DNA of 64,000 bases, taken from assembly GCF_028369295.1 (NCBI RefSeq), contig NZ_JAQMYP010000016.1:62001-126000 (forward strand). The letters run 5' to 3'. The stretch is from Streptomyces sp. HD (GTDB taxonomy: Bacteria > Actinomycetota > Actinomycetes > Streptomycetales > Streptomycetaceae). The notes under the pieces are model-generated. The model was given only the letters and a program-made list of their open reading frames with translations, was not told where the DNA came from and did no database searches. The translations under genes were made by a program, and so were the position numbers. Shown here piece by piece: positions 1 through 9,017 of the stretch (positions within the stretch are counted from its first letter, which is position 1; each line of letters opens with the position of its first letter).

Positions 1-99
1 AACGGTGTCTCGCGAAGTGGACCTTGCGTATCACCGCTCGACCACCACCGCGCCGTCTCCTGGCGGGTGAACTCCGCGGCATGGGCGAGGATGGAAGGC

Positions 100-528
100 A
101 TGTCAGACGCCTTCACCACCCGAGTACTGAACGTCGCCTCCGGTTCCGCTGAGCGGGTCGTGGACATCACCCCCGACTGCGTGGCCTTCCTGCGGGAGGC
201 GGCGGCCGGCCGCGACGGCCTCCTGAACGTCTTCGTGCCGCACGCCACGGCAGGCATCGCGATCATCGAGACGGGCGCTGGCAGCGACGACGACCTCCTG
301 GCCGCCCTGCACACCCTCCTCCCCGCCGACGACCGCTGGCAACACCGCCACGGCAGCCCCGGCCACGGCCGCGACCACGTCCTCCCGGCCTTCGTCCCAC
401 CCCACGCGACGCTGCCGGTGCTGGACGGCCGATTGGAGCTCGGGACATGGCAGTCGGTGTGCCTGGTCGACACGAACAAGGACAACGCCAACCGTCAGGT
501 TCGGCTGACCTTCCTTGCGGGTTCCTGA
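100..528 (+). CDS. yjbQ: YjbQ/UPF0047 family protein
   Basis: The 142-aa product matches the YjbQ (UPF0047) family, whose E. coli member has been linked to a weak secondary thiamine-phosphate synthase activity; the true role is unsettled. Visible family marks are HATAGIAIIETG near residues 47-58, a DDRWQH segment, a late HGRDH segment, and the C-terminal LELGTWQSVCLVDTNKDN signature. The length is normal for the family. ATG at 100 is chosen because GGAAGG lies just upstream; GTG at 67 and ATG at 91 are in-frame alternatives. Its last 34 bases overlap the end of the convergent helicase-like gene, and a second copy of its last 60 bases lies at 36766-36825. Confidence 0.85.
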   Translation: MSDAFTTRVLNVASGSAERVVDITPDCVAFLREAAAGRDGLLNVFVPHATAGIAIIETGAGSDDDLLAALHTLLPADDRWQHRHGSPGHGRDHVLPAFVPPHATLPVLDGRLELGTWQSVCLVDTNKDNANRQVRLTFLAGS

Positions 529-2531
529 GGCTGGTGGAAGCTGCGGGGTCGTTCGACGCGCACGGTTCCGTCGGCTGTCTCCGCGACCGGCGCGTATCCC
601 TCGGTCCGCAGTGCGGCGAGGGTTTTCTCCAGCGGGGTGCGGCTGACGAGGACGGTCGGGGCGAGGTGCCGCAGGCCCAGTTCGGAGAGTTTGCGGTGGG
701 CGGCGATGTCGGTGAGGAGGGTGGGTTCCTCGCCGTGGAAGACGCAGGCGGCCGAGGCGATGCGGATCCGGCCGTGGCTGCGTGCCGTGTCCATGATCAG
801 GTAGGACAGGGGCTGGGGCAGCGGGTTGGCGGTGACGGCGGCCAAGTCGGCCTCGATGGAGTCCGGGCTACGGCCGGCGTACAGGGCGCGGCGAACGCTC
901 GCCGGGCTGAACCGCCACACCGAGGCCGTGCCGCCGGCCTCCCGATCGGCGACCGAGTCCAGGAGCGTGACGAGCCGTGCGGCGGGTGTGCCGGTGACGA
1001 CGGCGGTCAGGTCGCCGCCGAAGCGGGCCGTCGCGGTGGCGGCGGGAAGCAAGCGGTGGCAGGCGGTGGCCAGTCCTTCGGTGCTGTCGGCCAGCAGAGC
1101 GGCGCCGATCGGGGACAGCGCGCCGCGGGCGAGCACGCCGAGGAGTTCCGCCTCCCCGATCACGGTGGCGAACGGCGTCGCGTCCTGTGACAGCACCTCG
1201 GCGAGCGGCCGTGACCAGTGGGTGAGAGGACCCAGTTCGGCCGAGTTCTTCGCGGCTTGCCCGGCCGGGAGACGGGAAGCGGCGGTGAGCAGCCCCTTCC
1301 GGGCCTGGAGGCAGCCGGCACAGGGCGGGGCCCCGGCCAGGGCGGGCAGCGCCTTGTTGTCGCCGTCGCGGGCCTGCGAGGGGGTGAGCCCAAGTGCCCA
1401 CCAGGCGTGCAGCAATACCGGGAGCCGCTCTGCGGGCTCCGACTCGGCCCAGGTGTCGTAGGCGTCCGTCGTCGCGACCCGGTCACCGTCACGGGCCAAG
1501 AGACCGCCCTCGTACGCCGTCTCAAGGGTGAGGCGTACGACGGTCTCCTCGCAGCGTGCCGCCCTGCCGATCCTGGCCAGTTCGCGGGCTCCGACGCCGC
1601 CGGACTTCAGCCGGGCGGGCGGAGCCGTCGCACACACCGACAGGACCGAGGCGGCGTGGGCGGCGAATGCCGTGGCCGCGGCGGACGCCTCAGTGTCGAC
1701 CTCCGCCGGGCTGACGGGTACGAGCAGCGTGACGGGCGGCGCGGGGGCGAACGGAGCATGCCAGCCCGGCCCGCGCAGCGCGAGCACCACCTCGGCGGGC
1801 ATCCGTACGGGGCCGTAGCTGTACCGCCCCTGGACCAGCAGTCCCCGCTCCAGCGCCCAGTGCGCACCCGGTTCAGGGGCGGACTGGCCCCCGAAGAGGA
1901 CGAATGCCTGCGGCCGGTACGCGGGGTCCGCCCTGCGTTCCAGCAGTTTCCGGGCGTCGGCCGGTGCCTGTGCGACCACCGCGGCGACACGTGCCGGGTC
2001 GCTGTGGTGTTCCACGAGCGTCGCGAGGCGCTGCGGTTTGGTGCCGGGAGGCCGCACGCCCAGAGCCGTGAGCATGCGGCGCAACTCCTCGGAGGTCGTG
2101 TCCTTCAACAGCGTCGCCAGCGGCTGGTCCAGTCCGAGCGGTGTGTCCCACGCCTGCCGCAGGGGCGCGGCCATGCGCAGTGTTCCCTCGTTGTCCAGCC
2201 AGACCAGCGCATGCGTGGACAGCGTCTGGAGCGCCGCTTCCAGGCCGTGTGCGGTCTCGTCCTCCGTCGCGTCCAGCAGGTCCGCCAGGACGTCCCGAGA
2301 GGCCGGCGCACTCAGTGACGCCAGTGCTTCGGCTGCCTGCAGTGCGGGCAGTGCGAGCCGGGGCAGCGCGAGCGCGACCGAGCCCGGGCGTTGCAGGCGT
2401 TCGGCCAGTTCGCTCACCGAGCGGGGTTCCGGCGGGGACACGGCGTCCGGCCGTGCCGCGAGTACCTGCTCCAAGTGTTCGGCGTCGAGGCGGTGGAGCC
2501 ATGCTGCGAGGGTCGACTTACCGGACTTCAC
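495..2531 (-). CDS. XPB/Ssl2-like helicase-associated protein
   Basis: The 678-aa product begins with a short helical segment (STLAAWLHRLDAEHLEQVLAARP) typical of actinobacterial helicase-associated proteins with an XPB/Ssl2-like N-terminal domain. The C-terminal 150 residues (PLSYLIMDTARSHGRIRI, then ACVFHGEEPTLLTDI) match the family's conserved C-terminal part. I see no Walker A motif, so this is the accessory type and not a complete helicase; relatives are usually found near an XPB-type helicase gene. DNA repair or transcription-coupled DNA handling is inferred from family only. ATG 2531 gives the usual N-terminal start. The 3' end overlaps yjbQ convergently. Confidence 0.7.
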   Translation of the reverse strand: MKSGKSTLAAWLHRLDAEHLEQVLAARPDAVSPPEPRSVSELAERLQRPGSVALALPRLALPALQAAEALASLSAPASRDVLADLLDATEDETAHGLEAALQTLSTHALVWLDNEGTLRMAAPLRQAWDTPLGLDQPLATLLKDTTSEELRRMLTALGVRPPGTKPQRLATLVEHHSDPARVAAVVAQAPADARKLLERRADPAYRPQAFVLFGGQSAPEPGAHWALERGLLVQGRYSYGPVRMPAEVVLALRGPGWHAPFAPAPPVTLLVPVSPAEVDTEASAAATAFAAHAASVLSVCATAPPARLKSGGVGARELARIGRAARCEETVVRLTLETAYEGGLLARDGDRVATTDAYDTWAESEPAERLPVLLHAWWALGLTPSQARDGDNKALPALAGAPPCAGCLQARKGLLTAASRLPAGQAAKNSAELGPLTHWSRPLAEVLSQDATPFATVIGEAELLGVLARGALSPIGAALLADSTEGLATACHRLLPAATATARFGGDLTAVVTGTPAARLVTLLDSVADREAGGTASVWRFSPASVRRALYAGRSPDSIEADLAAVTANPLPQPLSYLIMDTARSHGRIRIASAACVFHGEEPTLLTDIAAHRKLSELGLRHLAPTVLVSRTPLEKTLAALRTEGYAPVAETADGTVRVERPRSFHQPQEPARKVSRT

Positions 2532-2750
2532 TGATCAGTGCACCTCGTCGAGGGAAACGCCACGCTTCGCGCCGGCAGGCCGGGCGAGACGCGCTGTGCC
2601 GTACGGCCTCCAAGCACGGCGCATCCGGCGGGTGCCGTCGGTGCCGTCGTCAGAGATTCGCGGACGGGCCGCACTGGTTCTTCCCCGCGAAGTCGCCCCC
2701 GTGGCAACTGGAGAAGCCGGAGGGGGAACGGTTCCGAAGGGCGAGAGGGA

Positions 2751-3263
2751 TCATGGTGGCCGCGGCGTCGATCGGGCTTGCGGAGCCAGTCGGCCCAGTT
2801 GCTGCTCGTCCCGGAGGTAGTTGGACAGGGCGGCTCGCAGACCGTCGCGCCCTGCTCCCATGCGGGGAGCATGCATGGGTGCGAAACGAGCGAAGATCTT
2901 GTGCTGGGAGATGAGTCCGGCGAAGACCGGGAGAATACGGGTGAGCACATCGAGCCCGCGGGTGATGTAGTCACGGAGGTTGTCCTCGACGGTGCTCCGA
3001 CCGGCCACCGGCGGTTCACCGGCGCCAGTCATGACGGTCGTGACGTGCGCGTGCAGGGCTTCGGCGAGGAGTTCTTCCTTGGCCGCGAAGTGGTTGTACA
3101 ACACGCCGTCGGCGACCTTGGCCTCGCGGGCGATGCCGCGCACGGTCAGGTCCACGCTCCCGTGTTCGGCGATGAGGCGTGCAGCAACGGCGATCAGGTG
3201 CTCGCGGGGCTTCTGATCGCCTCCGCCGTCCCGCAATAGTGCGGGTTTCCTAGGTGACATCAC
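2751..3263 (-). CDS. TetR-family regulator with frameshifted C-terminus
   Basis: The 170-aa product has a clear TetR DNA-binding domain at residues 20-70: VAARLIAEHGSVDLTVRGIA, then the recognition helix region VADGVLYNHFAAKEELLAEAL. The ligand-binding half follows but ends in LGRLAPQARSTPRPP, which is not TetR-like. In the neighbouring reading frame at about 2760-2785 the strand encodes SPIDAAATMI, a normal TetR continuation, so a one-base shift has probably broken the C-terminus. GTG 3263 and ATG 3260 are adjacent candidate starts, neither with a strong ribosome binding site. The target genes are unknown; the next gene leftwards is 220 bases away, with no gene seen in that gap. Confidence 0.75.
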   Translation of the reverse strand: MMSPRKPALLRDGGGDQKPREHLIAVAARLIAEHGSVDLTVRGIAREAKVADGVLYNHFAAKEELLAEALHAHVTTVMTGAGEPPVAGRSTVEDNLRDYITRGLDVLTRILPVFAGLISQHKIFARFAPMHAPRMGAGRDGLRAALSNYLRDEQQLGRLAPQARSTPRPP

Positions 3264-3356
3264 GTCGCAGTGCAGTGAGGCTCGCAGCGGTGGCGATCAC
3301 CACGGCGTACATGGCCGACATGACGCACCACCCCACAGAGGCAGCAGGGCCGTCCT

Positions 3357-4481
3357 TCACTCGTGGGCCCTCGACAGGTTGCGTACTGATCGCGTTCGGT
3401 AGGCACCGGGGGTCGCACCAGTCCACCGGCGGAAAGCGCGGATGAATGCCGCTGCGTCGGCGTACCCGAGACGTATGGCGATCTGGTCGACCCCGAGTCC
3501 GAGGGTGGACAGCATCTCGACAGCACGCGTGTGCCGCGCTGCGTCGACCAGACGCCGGTAGGACGTGCCCTCCACCGCCAGATGCCGGCGCAGAGTGCGG
3601 GTGGAGACGTGCAGCGCGGCTGCGGCAACGCCCATGTCAGGGATGCCGTCCGGCCACTGCATGAGCAGTTCCCGTACCCGCGCTGCGAATCCGGTGTCGG
3701 TGCGCCGGGCCAGCAGGAGCCTGCACTCGCGTTCGCACACCTGCATGGTGTGCTGGTCCGCCTGCGGCAGCGACTGCTCCAGTACCGCCGCGAGGGTGAC
3801 GATCGCGTTGCGCGGCGCCCCGAAGGCGATGGGCACGTCGTCAAACGTCTCGTACGGCGCGGACGTTTCAGGCCGTGGAAAGCGCAGATCCAGCCGGAGG
3901 GGGGTGAAGGGCCTGCCCACAATGGTGTCGAGGATGGCCCGGATATTGGCTATTTCCCGCTCGATGAAGAAGTGCCGGACGGGCGGGGGCACCAGCCCGT
4001 CGTCCAGGACGAGACGGACCTCGTTTCCGTCCTCCTGAAGGTGGATCCCGACCATGGCGAAGGTGAGTTCCAGGTAGCGCAGTCCCACAGCCGCGGCCTC
4101 GCGCAGCGTCGGGCTGGCGAGCAGTGCGAAGCCCAACACGCTGTACGTACGCAGCGGAATCCGGCTGCCGACCTCGAGCCCCAGGCCGGGAGCGTCGCCC
4201 GTGGCGCGGACCAGGTTCTGCGCCACAGTGAGCTCCTGCCAGGCCCGGACATGTGCGGCATCGTCGGCAAGAGCGTTCTCGTCCACACCACTGCCGTCGA
4301 GGCATGCCGGTACGGGCACTCCACGCTCGACGCCCACGTCCACCATCGCGCGCACACCTGCGATGCCTCGGGTGAACAGCCGTGGAGCTGTGGAGACTTC
4401 GTCGGCCGCCGCCCTGTGGCCGGAACGGCCAACAGCATGGCCGCCATTGCCTGGAACCAGCACTGCCAATCCCCCTAGCAT
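3357..4481 (-). CDS. AraC-family regulator, arabinose-binding-like N-domain
   Basis: The 374-aa product has an N-terminal effector domain of the Arabinose_bd type (residues about 50-240) and a C-terminal pair of AraC helix-turn-helix motifs. The latter is seen in AAALHVSTRTLRRHLAVEGT and the second-helix signature IAIRLGYADAAAFIRAFRRW, followed by GATPGAYR. Such OruR/FeaR-like activators commonly control catabolism of amino acids or aromatic compounds. The start is uncertain: ATG 4481 is used, but the reading frame stays open to 4562 and no strong ribosome binding site is visible. The gene is divergent from the NarL-type regulator at 4729, with about 250 bases between them. Confidence 0.85.
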   Translation of the reverse strand: MLGGLAVLVPGNGGHAVGRSGHRAAADEVSTAPRLFTRGIAGVRAMVDVGVERGVPVPACLDGSGVDENALADDAAHVRAWQELTVAQNLVRATGDAPGLGLEVGSRIPLRTYSVLGFALLASPTLREAAAVGLRYLELTFAMVGIHLQEDGNEVRLVLDDGLVPPPVRHFFIEREIANIRAILDTIVGRPFTPLRLDLRFPRPETSAPYETFDDVPIAFGAPRNAIVTLAAVLEQSLPQADQHTMQVCERECRLLLARRTDTGFAARVRELLMQWPDGIPDMGVAAAALHVSTRTLRRHLAVEGTSYRRLVDAARHTRAVEMLSTLGLGVDQIAIRLGYADAAAFIRAFRRWTGATPGAYRTRSVRNLSRAHE

Positions 4482-4728
4482 CGGAAGGGATCGATGCGGC
4501 GGATCCCGCCGTAGGCTCCCATTCAGCCTAGTCGGGATGTGCGTGCGGGCCAGGGGGCGCACGCGTTATCAGCCACCGCTGTCTGTAGCGCTCGGCGCGG
4601 CCCGCGGTCCTCACGTGCGCGACCGCTGCACCGGAAAACATTCTCGAGCACAGCTCGTGAAACGCACAGTTCCGGTTGCTGGCTACCGAAGGCAACGGGG
4701 GCACTTCCAAATTGCACGGGAGGAGCGA

Positions 4729-5505
4729 ATGATGGACGACTTCAGAGCGTTGGAAGTAATGCTGGTCGACAATGAGGATCTCGTGCGCCGCGGATTCCGG
4801 CAGGCCCTCGGGGAGGAGCCGGATATCACGGTGGTCGCCGATACGAGGGTCGGTGAGGAAGCATTACGCATGGCCGAGCTGCGGCGACCGCAGGTCATCC
4901 TCGTGGATGCCGAATGCGAATTTGTCCGGAAACTCGCCCGGCCCTTGGGGACGGCAGTACCCGGAGTCGCGCCGGGGATAATTGTCCTGACCAGCAACGC
5001 CCTTGACAGCCATCTGCTCGGGTCGCTGAAGGCGGGCGCACGTGGTTTTCTGCTCAAAAGTGCCAGCCAGGACGAGCTGATCTCAGCTGTCCGTGCGGTT
5101 GCTGACGGCGCGGCCTTCTTGTGCCCCACGATGACCCGACGGCTGATCGATCGGTTCGAGATTCTGCCGCCGCCACATGAGCGGTCTCACGCGGTCGCCC
5201 TGGCGAGCCTGAGCGGCCGCGAGACCCAAGTTCTCTGCGGTATAGCCATGGGCAGGTCGAACCAGGAGATCGCCCACGAGCTGCATGTCACGCTCGCCAC
5301 CGTGAAGTCCCACGTCTCGCGCATCCTCGCCAAGCTCGAGTTGCCGAACCGGATGCACGCGGCGCTGATGGCCCAGCGGAGCGGTCTCGTGCACCTGCCC
5401 CAGCCACCGCGGGCCAAACAGGCCGCGGCAGGCCCCCTGTCCTCCGGCCGCCCGTCCCGAGCCCGTGGTCAGGCGGGCTTGGTGAATGCGAGGACCACGT
5501 TGTGA
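4729..5505 (+). CDS. NarL/LuxR-type response regulator with atypical receiver
   Basis: The 258-aa product has an N-terminal receiver domain (residues 8-125) and a C-terminal LuxR helix-turn-helix, seen as LSGRETQVLCGIAMGRSNQE and LHVTLATVKSHVSRILAKL. GGGAGGAG lies just upstream of two adjacent ATGs (4729 and 4732), either of which could start translation. In the receiver the phosphoacceptor-position Asp is kept (VILVDAE, D60) and so is the LLKS lysine, but the usual MPxxDG segment after the Asp is replaced by ECEFVRKLARP. It may therefore be phosphorylation-independent. No kinase is adjacent. The last 37 bases overlap the convergent synthase gene, so the two genes are closely juxtaposed. Confidence 0.85.
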   Translation: MMDDFRALEVMLVDNEDLVRRGFRQALGEEPDITVVADTRVGEEALRMAELRRPQVILVDAECEFVRKLARPLGTAVPGVAPGIIVLTSNALDSHLLGSLKAGARGFLLKSASQDELISAVRAVADGAAFLCPTMTRRLIDRFEILPPPHERSHAVALASLSGRETQVLCGIAMGRSNQEIAHELHVTLATVKSHVSRILAKLELPNRMHAALMAQRSGLVHLPQPPRAKQAAAGPLSSGRPSRARGQAGLVNARTTL

Positions 5506-6776
5506 CCGCCGAAACCGAAGGAGTTCGAGATGGCCGCGGTGACCCTGATGCGCCGCTGGGTTCCCGTGACGATTTCCACCTTCACCTCGGGATCCTTGTC
5601 GTCGAGGTTTCTGGTCGCGGGAATCACGTCGGTGAAGACGCTCAGGACCGTGAAGATGGCCTCGATCGCGCCGGCCCCGCCTATGAGATGGCCGGTGATC
5701 GACTTGGTCGCCGTCACCAGAGCATGCGGACCGAGCGATTCCAGCAATGCCGCCGCCTCGATACGGTCACCGACGGGCGTACCGGGAGCGTGGGCGTTGA
5801 CGTGAACGATGTCCTGCGGGCCGAGGCCGCCGGAGCGCAAGGCCTCGCGGATCGCACTGATCTGACCGTCCGCTGACGGAGACGTCATGGTGTGCGCGTC
5901 GGAGCTCATCCCTGTACCGGCGAGCGTGGCATACATCCGCGCGCCACGAGCTTTCGCGAACTGGGTCCGCTCCAGCACGACGGCGCCGCCGCCCTCGGAC
6001 ATGACGAAGCCGTCACGGGCACTGTCGAACGGCCGCGATGCGTTCTGAGGGTCCTCATGACGGCCGGACAGGGCTCCCATGCGGGCGAAAGCCGCCATGG
6101 ACAGTCGGCCGATGCATGCCTCGGTGCCGCCGGCGACAACGACATCGGCCCGCCCGTCCCGCAGTAAGGCGAGCCCCATGGCTATTGCCTCCGCTCCGGA
6201 GGCGCAGGCGCTGGTCGGCGCGTGGGCGCCGGCCCGGGCGTCGAGAGCCAGACTGACGGCGGCGGCCGAACCGTTGGGCATCAACATCGTCACCGCGAAC
6301 GGCGACACGCGGCCCGGCCCTTTGGCCAACGACACGTCGTGCTGGTCGACCAGCGTCCCCCCGCCGCCGAGACCGGTGCCGATCACCACGGCCAGCCGCT
6401 CCGGCGCCACCTCGGGCGCGCCGGCGTCGGCCCATGCCTGCCGGGCGGCCACCATCGCGATCTGCTGGCAGCGGTCCATCCGTCGGGCCTCGACCCGGTC
6501 CAGTACCTCGGTCGGTTCCTGACTCAGCCGACCTGCCAGTCGTACGGGCAGATCGCGAGACCACGGTTCGTCGAGCACGGTGATCGGGGATTCGCCGGCG
6601 AGCAGCGCCTTCCAGGTGGAGTGGACGTCGCCGCCCAGCGGCGTGGTCATTCCCAAACCGGTGACCACCACGCCGGTCGTACCCAGGACCTCCCCGTCCG
6701 GGCGACCGGGGAGATCGGGGAGTTCGGGGAGCTTCGGATAACCCAAGAAGTAGTCGTCAGATGCGTCGTAGGACAT
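5469..6776 (-). CDS. beta-ketoacyl-ACP synthase (FabF/KS-like)
   Basis: The 435-aa product is a thiolase-fold ketosynthase that would condense an acyl group with malonyl-ACP. The catalytic Cys lies in TSACASGAEAI, the first His in VNAHAPGTPVGD and the second in SITGHLIGGAGAIEA; the C-terminal SFGFGGHN loop is present, so the enzyme should be active. The APG after the first His replaces the more usual ATS. About 35 residues rich in Pro, Asp and Tyr precede the start of the fold (VVVTGLGMTTPLGG), which is longer than in primary-metabolism FabF. It is divergent from the first acyl-AMP ligase, and no acyl carrier protein is encoded nearby. A role in a specialised lipid or lipopeptide pathway is inferred from context. 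Confidence 0.9.
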   Translation of the reverse strand: MSYDASDDYFLGYPKLPELPDLPGRPDGEVLGTTGVVVTGLGMTTPLGGDVHSTWKALLAGESPITVLDEPWSRDLPVRLAGRLSQEPTEVLDRVEARRMDRCQQIAMVAARQAWADAGAPEVAPERLAVVIGTGLGGGGTLVDQHDVSLAKGPGRVSPFAVTMLMPNGSAAAVSLALDARAGAHAPTSACASGAEAIAMGLALLRDGRADVVVAGGTEACIGRLSMAAFARMGALSGRHEDPQNASRPFDSARDGFVMSEGGGAVVLERTQFAKARGARMYATLAGTGMSSDAHTMTSPSADGQISAIREALRSGGLGPQDIVHVNAHAPGTPVGDRIEAAALLESLGPHALVTATKSITGHLIGGAGAIEAIFTVLSVFTDVIPATRNLDDKDPEVKVEIVTGTQRRIRVTAAISNSFGFGGHNVVLAFTKPA

Positions 6777-7149
6777 CGAGGTTCCCTTTCTGAAGCCTTC
6801 TGGGGAAACGTTCTCCCTTGGATACGGGCCATTCGTCGTCGACTGGCCGTCGTCATGACGTTATCCAGTACGAGGCACTTTCCGTAACGGCCGACGGACC
6901 GAACCGTGACGGCGACCGGAGGATGGCTTTCATCCGTCTTCCGGCCTACTCGAACTCGCCTCCGGTAGGGGGGATGGACCCATCCCGCGGCGGATACCCG
7001 ATATTTCTCCGCCGACTTAGCATCTCTTCGAGCGGAAACCACCAAGACGCACACGTACAGCAATGGCTGAATACTTAACCAAGTCCCGGCGGCTCAGTGG
7101 GGAAATGGCAGGGGAAATGCCAATGGCCGAGTCGAACAGGAGGACCACG
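6777..7149 (+). promoter_or_regulatory. divergent intergenic region between KS and FAAL genes
   Basis: This 373-base stretch carries no gene. It must contain the promoters of the leftward synthase gene and of the rightward ligase pair. It is AT-richer around 6850-6880 and 7000-7080 than its flanks. I could not assign a convincing -35/-10 pair. The reading frame of the ligase is open back to 7063, but the ribosome binding site supports 7150 as the start. Confidence 0.5.
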
Positions 7150-8946
7150 ATGTCAGAGGATGCCGTCACAGAATCCCGACTGGAGCCGACGACCTTGGTC
7201 GAGCTCTGCAGGTATCGCGCTTCCAGGGAGCCGGATCGACGGATGTTCGCCTTCCTGGAGAACGGCCTCGAAGAGTCCGACTCGCTCACCCTCGCCCAAC
7301 TGGACGCCCGGGCAAGGGCAATCGCGGCGCGTCTGAGCAGGCAAGCCCCGCAGGGCGCCCGCGCCGTGCTGAGTTACCCGCCCGGCCTGGACTTCGTGTC
7401 CGCCTTCTTCGGCTGCCTGTATGCCGGCCTGATCGCGGTGCCGGCTCCTCCGGTGCTGCGCGTCGGTGTCGACGACCGGTATGCGCGCTTCCGGGCAATC
7501 GTCAACAGCTGCCAACCGGATGTGCTGCTGTCGAACGGGTCAAGGCTGAACCGTGTCGACGCGTTGCTGAAGGACATCTCCACACCACGCCGGCCGACCT
7601 CTGTGGCGACCGACGAGATCAGTGAGACGGACGCGTATGGCTGGAATGCCCCCGGCATCGGCCCTGACACGATCGCGTACCTGCAGTACACCTCCGGCAC
7701 GACCGGTCCGCCCCGGGGTGTGGAGCTCACCCATGGCAACGTTCTGCACAACCTCTCGTTGATCTTGGCCAACGGTACCCGGGCCACGGACGACTTCGAC
7801 CGGCTGCCGCCTGTTGTGTCCTGGCTGCCCGTGTTCCACGACATGGGGCTGATCACCGGGGTCCTGCAGCCGATCTACGTCGGGTACGACGCCGTAATGA
7901 TGCCGCCCTCGGCGTTCACCCAGCATCCGGTCAACTGGCTCCGCGCGATATCGGAACGCGGGGCGGGCATCAGTTCAGCACCCGGTTTCGGGTACGAGTT
8001 GTGCCTGCGGCGCGTCTCCGAGGAGCAGGTGCGTTCCCTCGATCTCAGCGCCTGGCGGATCGCGGTGGTCGGCGACGAGCCGGTGCGTGCAGAGATGATC
8101 GACCAGTTCAGTGCCATGCTCGCCCCGGCCGGCTTCCGCCGCGAGGCGTTCTTCCCGAGTTACGGCATCGCCGAGTCCACTGTCATGCTCAGCGGCGGGC
8201 CGGTGGAGCCCGAACCGGTGATCCGCCGGTTCGACGCGGTGGCGCTGGCGAAAGGCAAGGTGCAGCGAGCCGGACCCGAGGACGAGGTGCGCTGGCTGGT
8301 CGGCCTGGGCCAGGTGCACCCGTCCATGACCATCGCGGTGGTGGATCCGGCCACCGGCGATCCGTGCGCCCCGGACGAGACAGGGGAGATCCTGGCGTCC
8401 GGACCGAGTATCGGTGCCGCGTACTGGAACGCCCCGAAGGAGACAGCGCGTACGTTCAACGCCACCGTGCGCGGCCACGAGGGCCGCCGGTTCCTGCGCA
8501 CCGGCAGCCTGGGCTTCCTGGACGGCGGTCAGCTCTTCGTCACCTGCCGTGTGGACGACCTCATCGTCGTGGAGGGCATGCAGCACTACCCGTACGACAT
8601 CGAGGCGACCGCAGCAGCAAGCCATCCCGCCATACGGGAGGGCTGCTGCTGCGCCTTCACCGCCGAGGACGGCGGACGCACACGCCTCGTCGTCCTGGCT
8701 GAGATCAACAGCCGGTACCGCGTCATGACCGGCCCCGTCCCGGACACTCCGCCAGGTGCCCGCGCGACCCACGCGGCGGATGAGGTCGAAGAAGCCGTCC
8801 GGGAGGCCGTCTTCGCCGGGCACGGCCTCCGGGCCGACGACGTCCTCCTGGTCAAGGCCGGTGCGCTGCCGTTCACCACCAGCGGCAAGTTGCAGCGCGC
8901 ACAGTGCCGGTCCAGGTACCGGGCGCGGGCGTTCGCGACAGTCTGA
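7150..8946 (+). CDS. fatty acyl-AMP ligase, divergent copy
   Basis: The 598-aa product belongs to the ANL adenylating superfamily, FAAL branch, which activates fatty acids as acyl-adenylates for transfer to a carrier protein. Seen in order are the phosphate loop YTSGTTGPPRGV, WLPVFHDMGLI, SYGIAESTVM and the C-terminal catalytic Lys in TTSGKLQR. Two motifs are unusual: the phosphate-loop Lys is Arg (PPRGV), and the ribose-binding motif TGDLG reads TGSLG, followed by CRVDDLI instead of GRxKDxI. Activity may be reduced or altered. ATG 7150 is chosen because AGGAGG ends seven bases upstream. It lies 71 bases before a paralogous ligase and is probably co-transcribed with it. Confidence 0.9.
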   Translation: MSEDAVTESRLEPTTLVELCRYRASREPDRRMFAFLENGLEESDSLTLAQLDARARAIAARLSRQAPQGARAVLSYPPGLDFVSAFFGCLYAGLIAVPAPPVLRVGVDDRYARFRAIVNSCQPDVLLSNGSRLNRVDALLKDISTPRRPTSVATDEISETDAYGWNAPGIGPDTIAYLQYTSGTTGPPRGVELTHGNVLHNLSLILANGTRATDDFDRLPPVVSWLPVFHDMGLITGVLQPIYVGYDAVMMPPSAFTQHPVNWLRAISERGAGISSAPGFGYELCLRRVSEEQVRSLDLSAWRIAVVGDEPVRAEMIDQFSAMLAPAGFRREAFFPSYGIAESTVMLSGGPVEPEPVIRRFDAVALAKGKVQRAGPEDEVRWLVGLGQVHPSMTIAVVDPATGDPCAPDETGEILASGPSIGAAYWNAPKETARTFNATVRGHEGRRFLRTGSLGFLDGGQLFVTCRVDDLIVVEGMQHYPYDIEATAAASHPAIREGCCCAFTAEDGGRTRLVVLAEINSRYRVMTGPVPDTPPGARATHAADEVEEAVREAVFAGHGLRADDVLLVKAGALPFTTSGKLQRAQCRSRYRARAFATV

Positions 8947-9017
8947 ACCTCGCTCCATGCAGGGGGCGCGCGCACTGTCCGCCGCCTTCTTCCTCTTCCT
9001 CCGTTTGGAGTGGTCAT

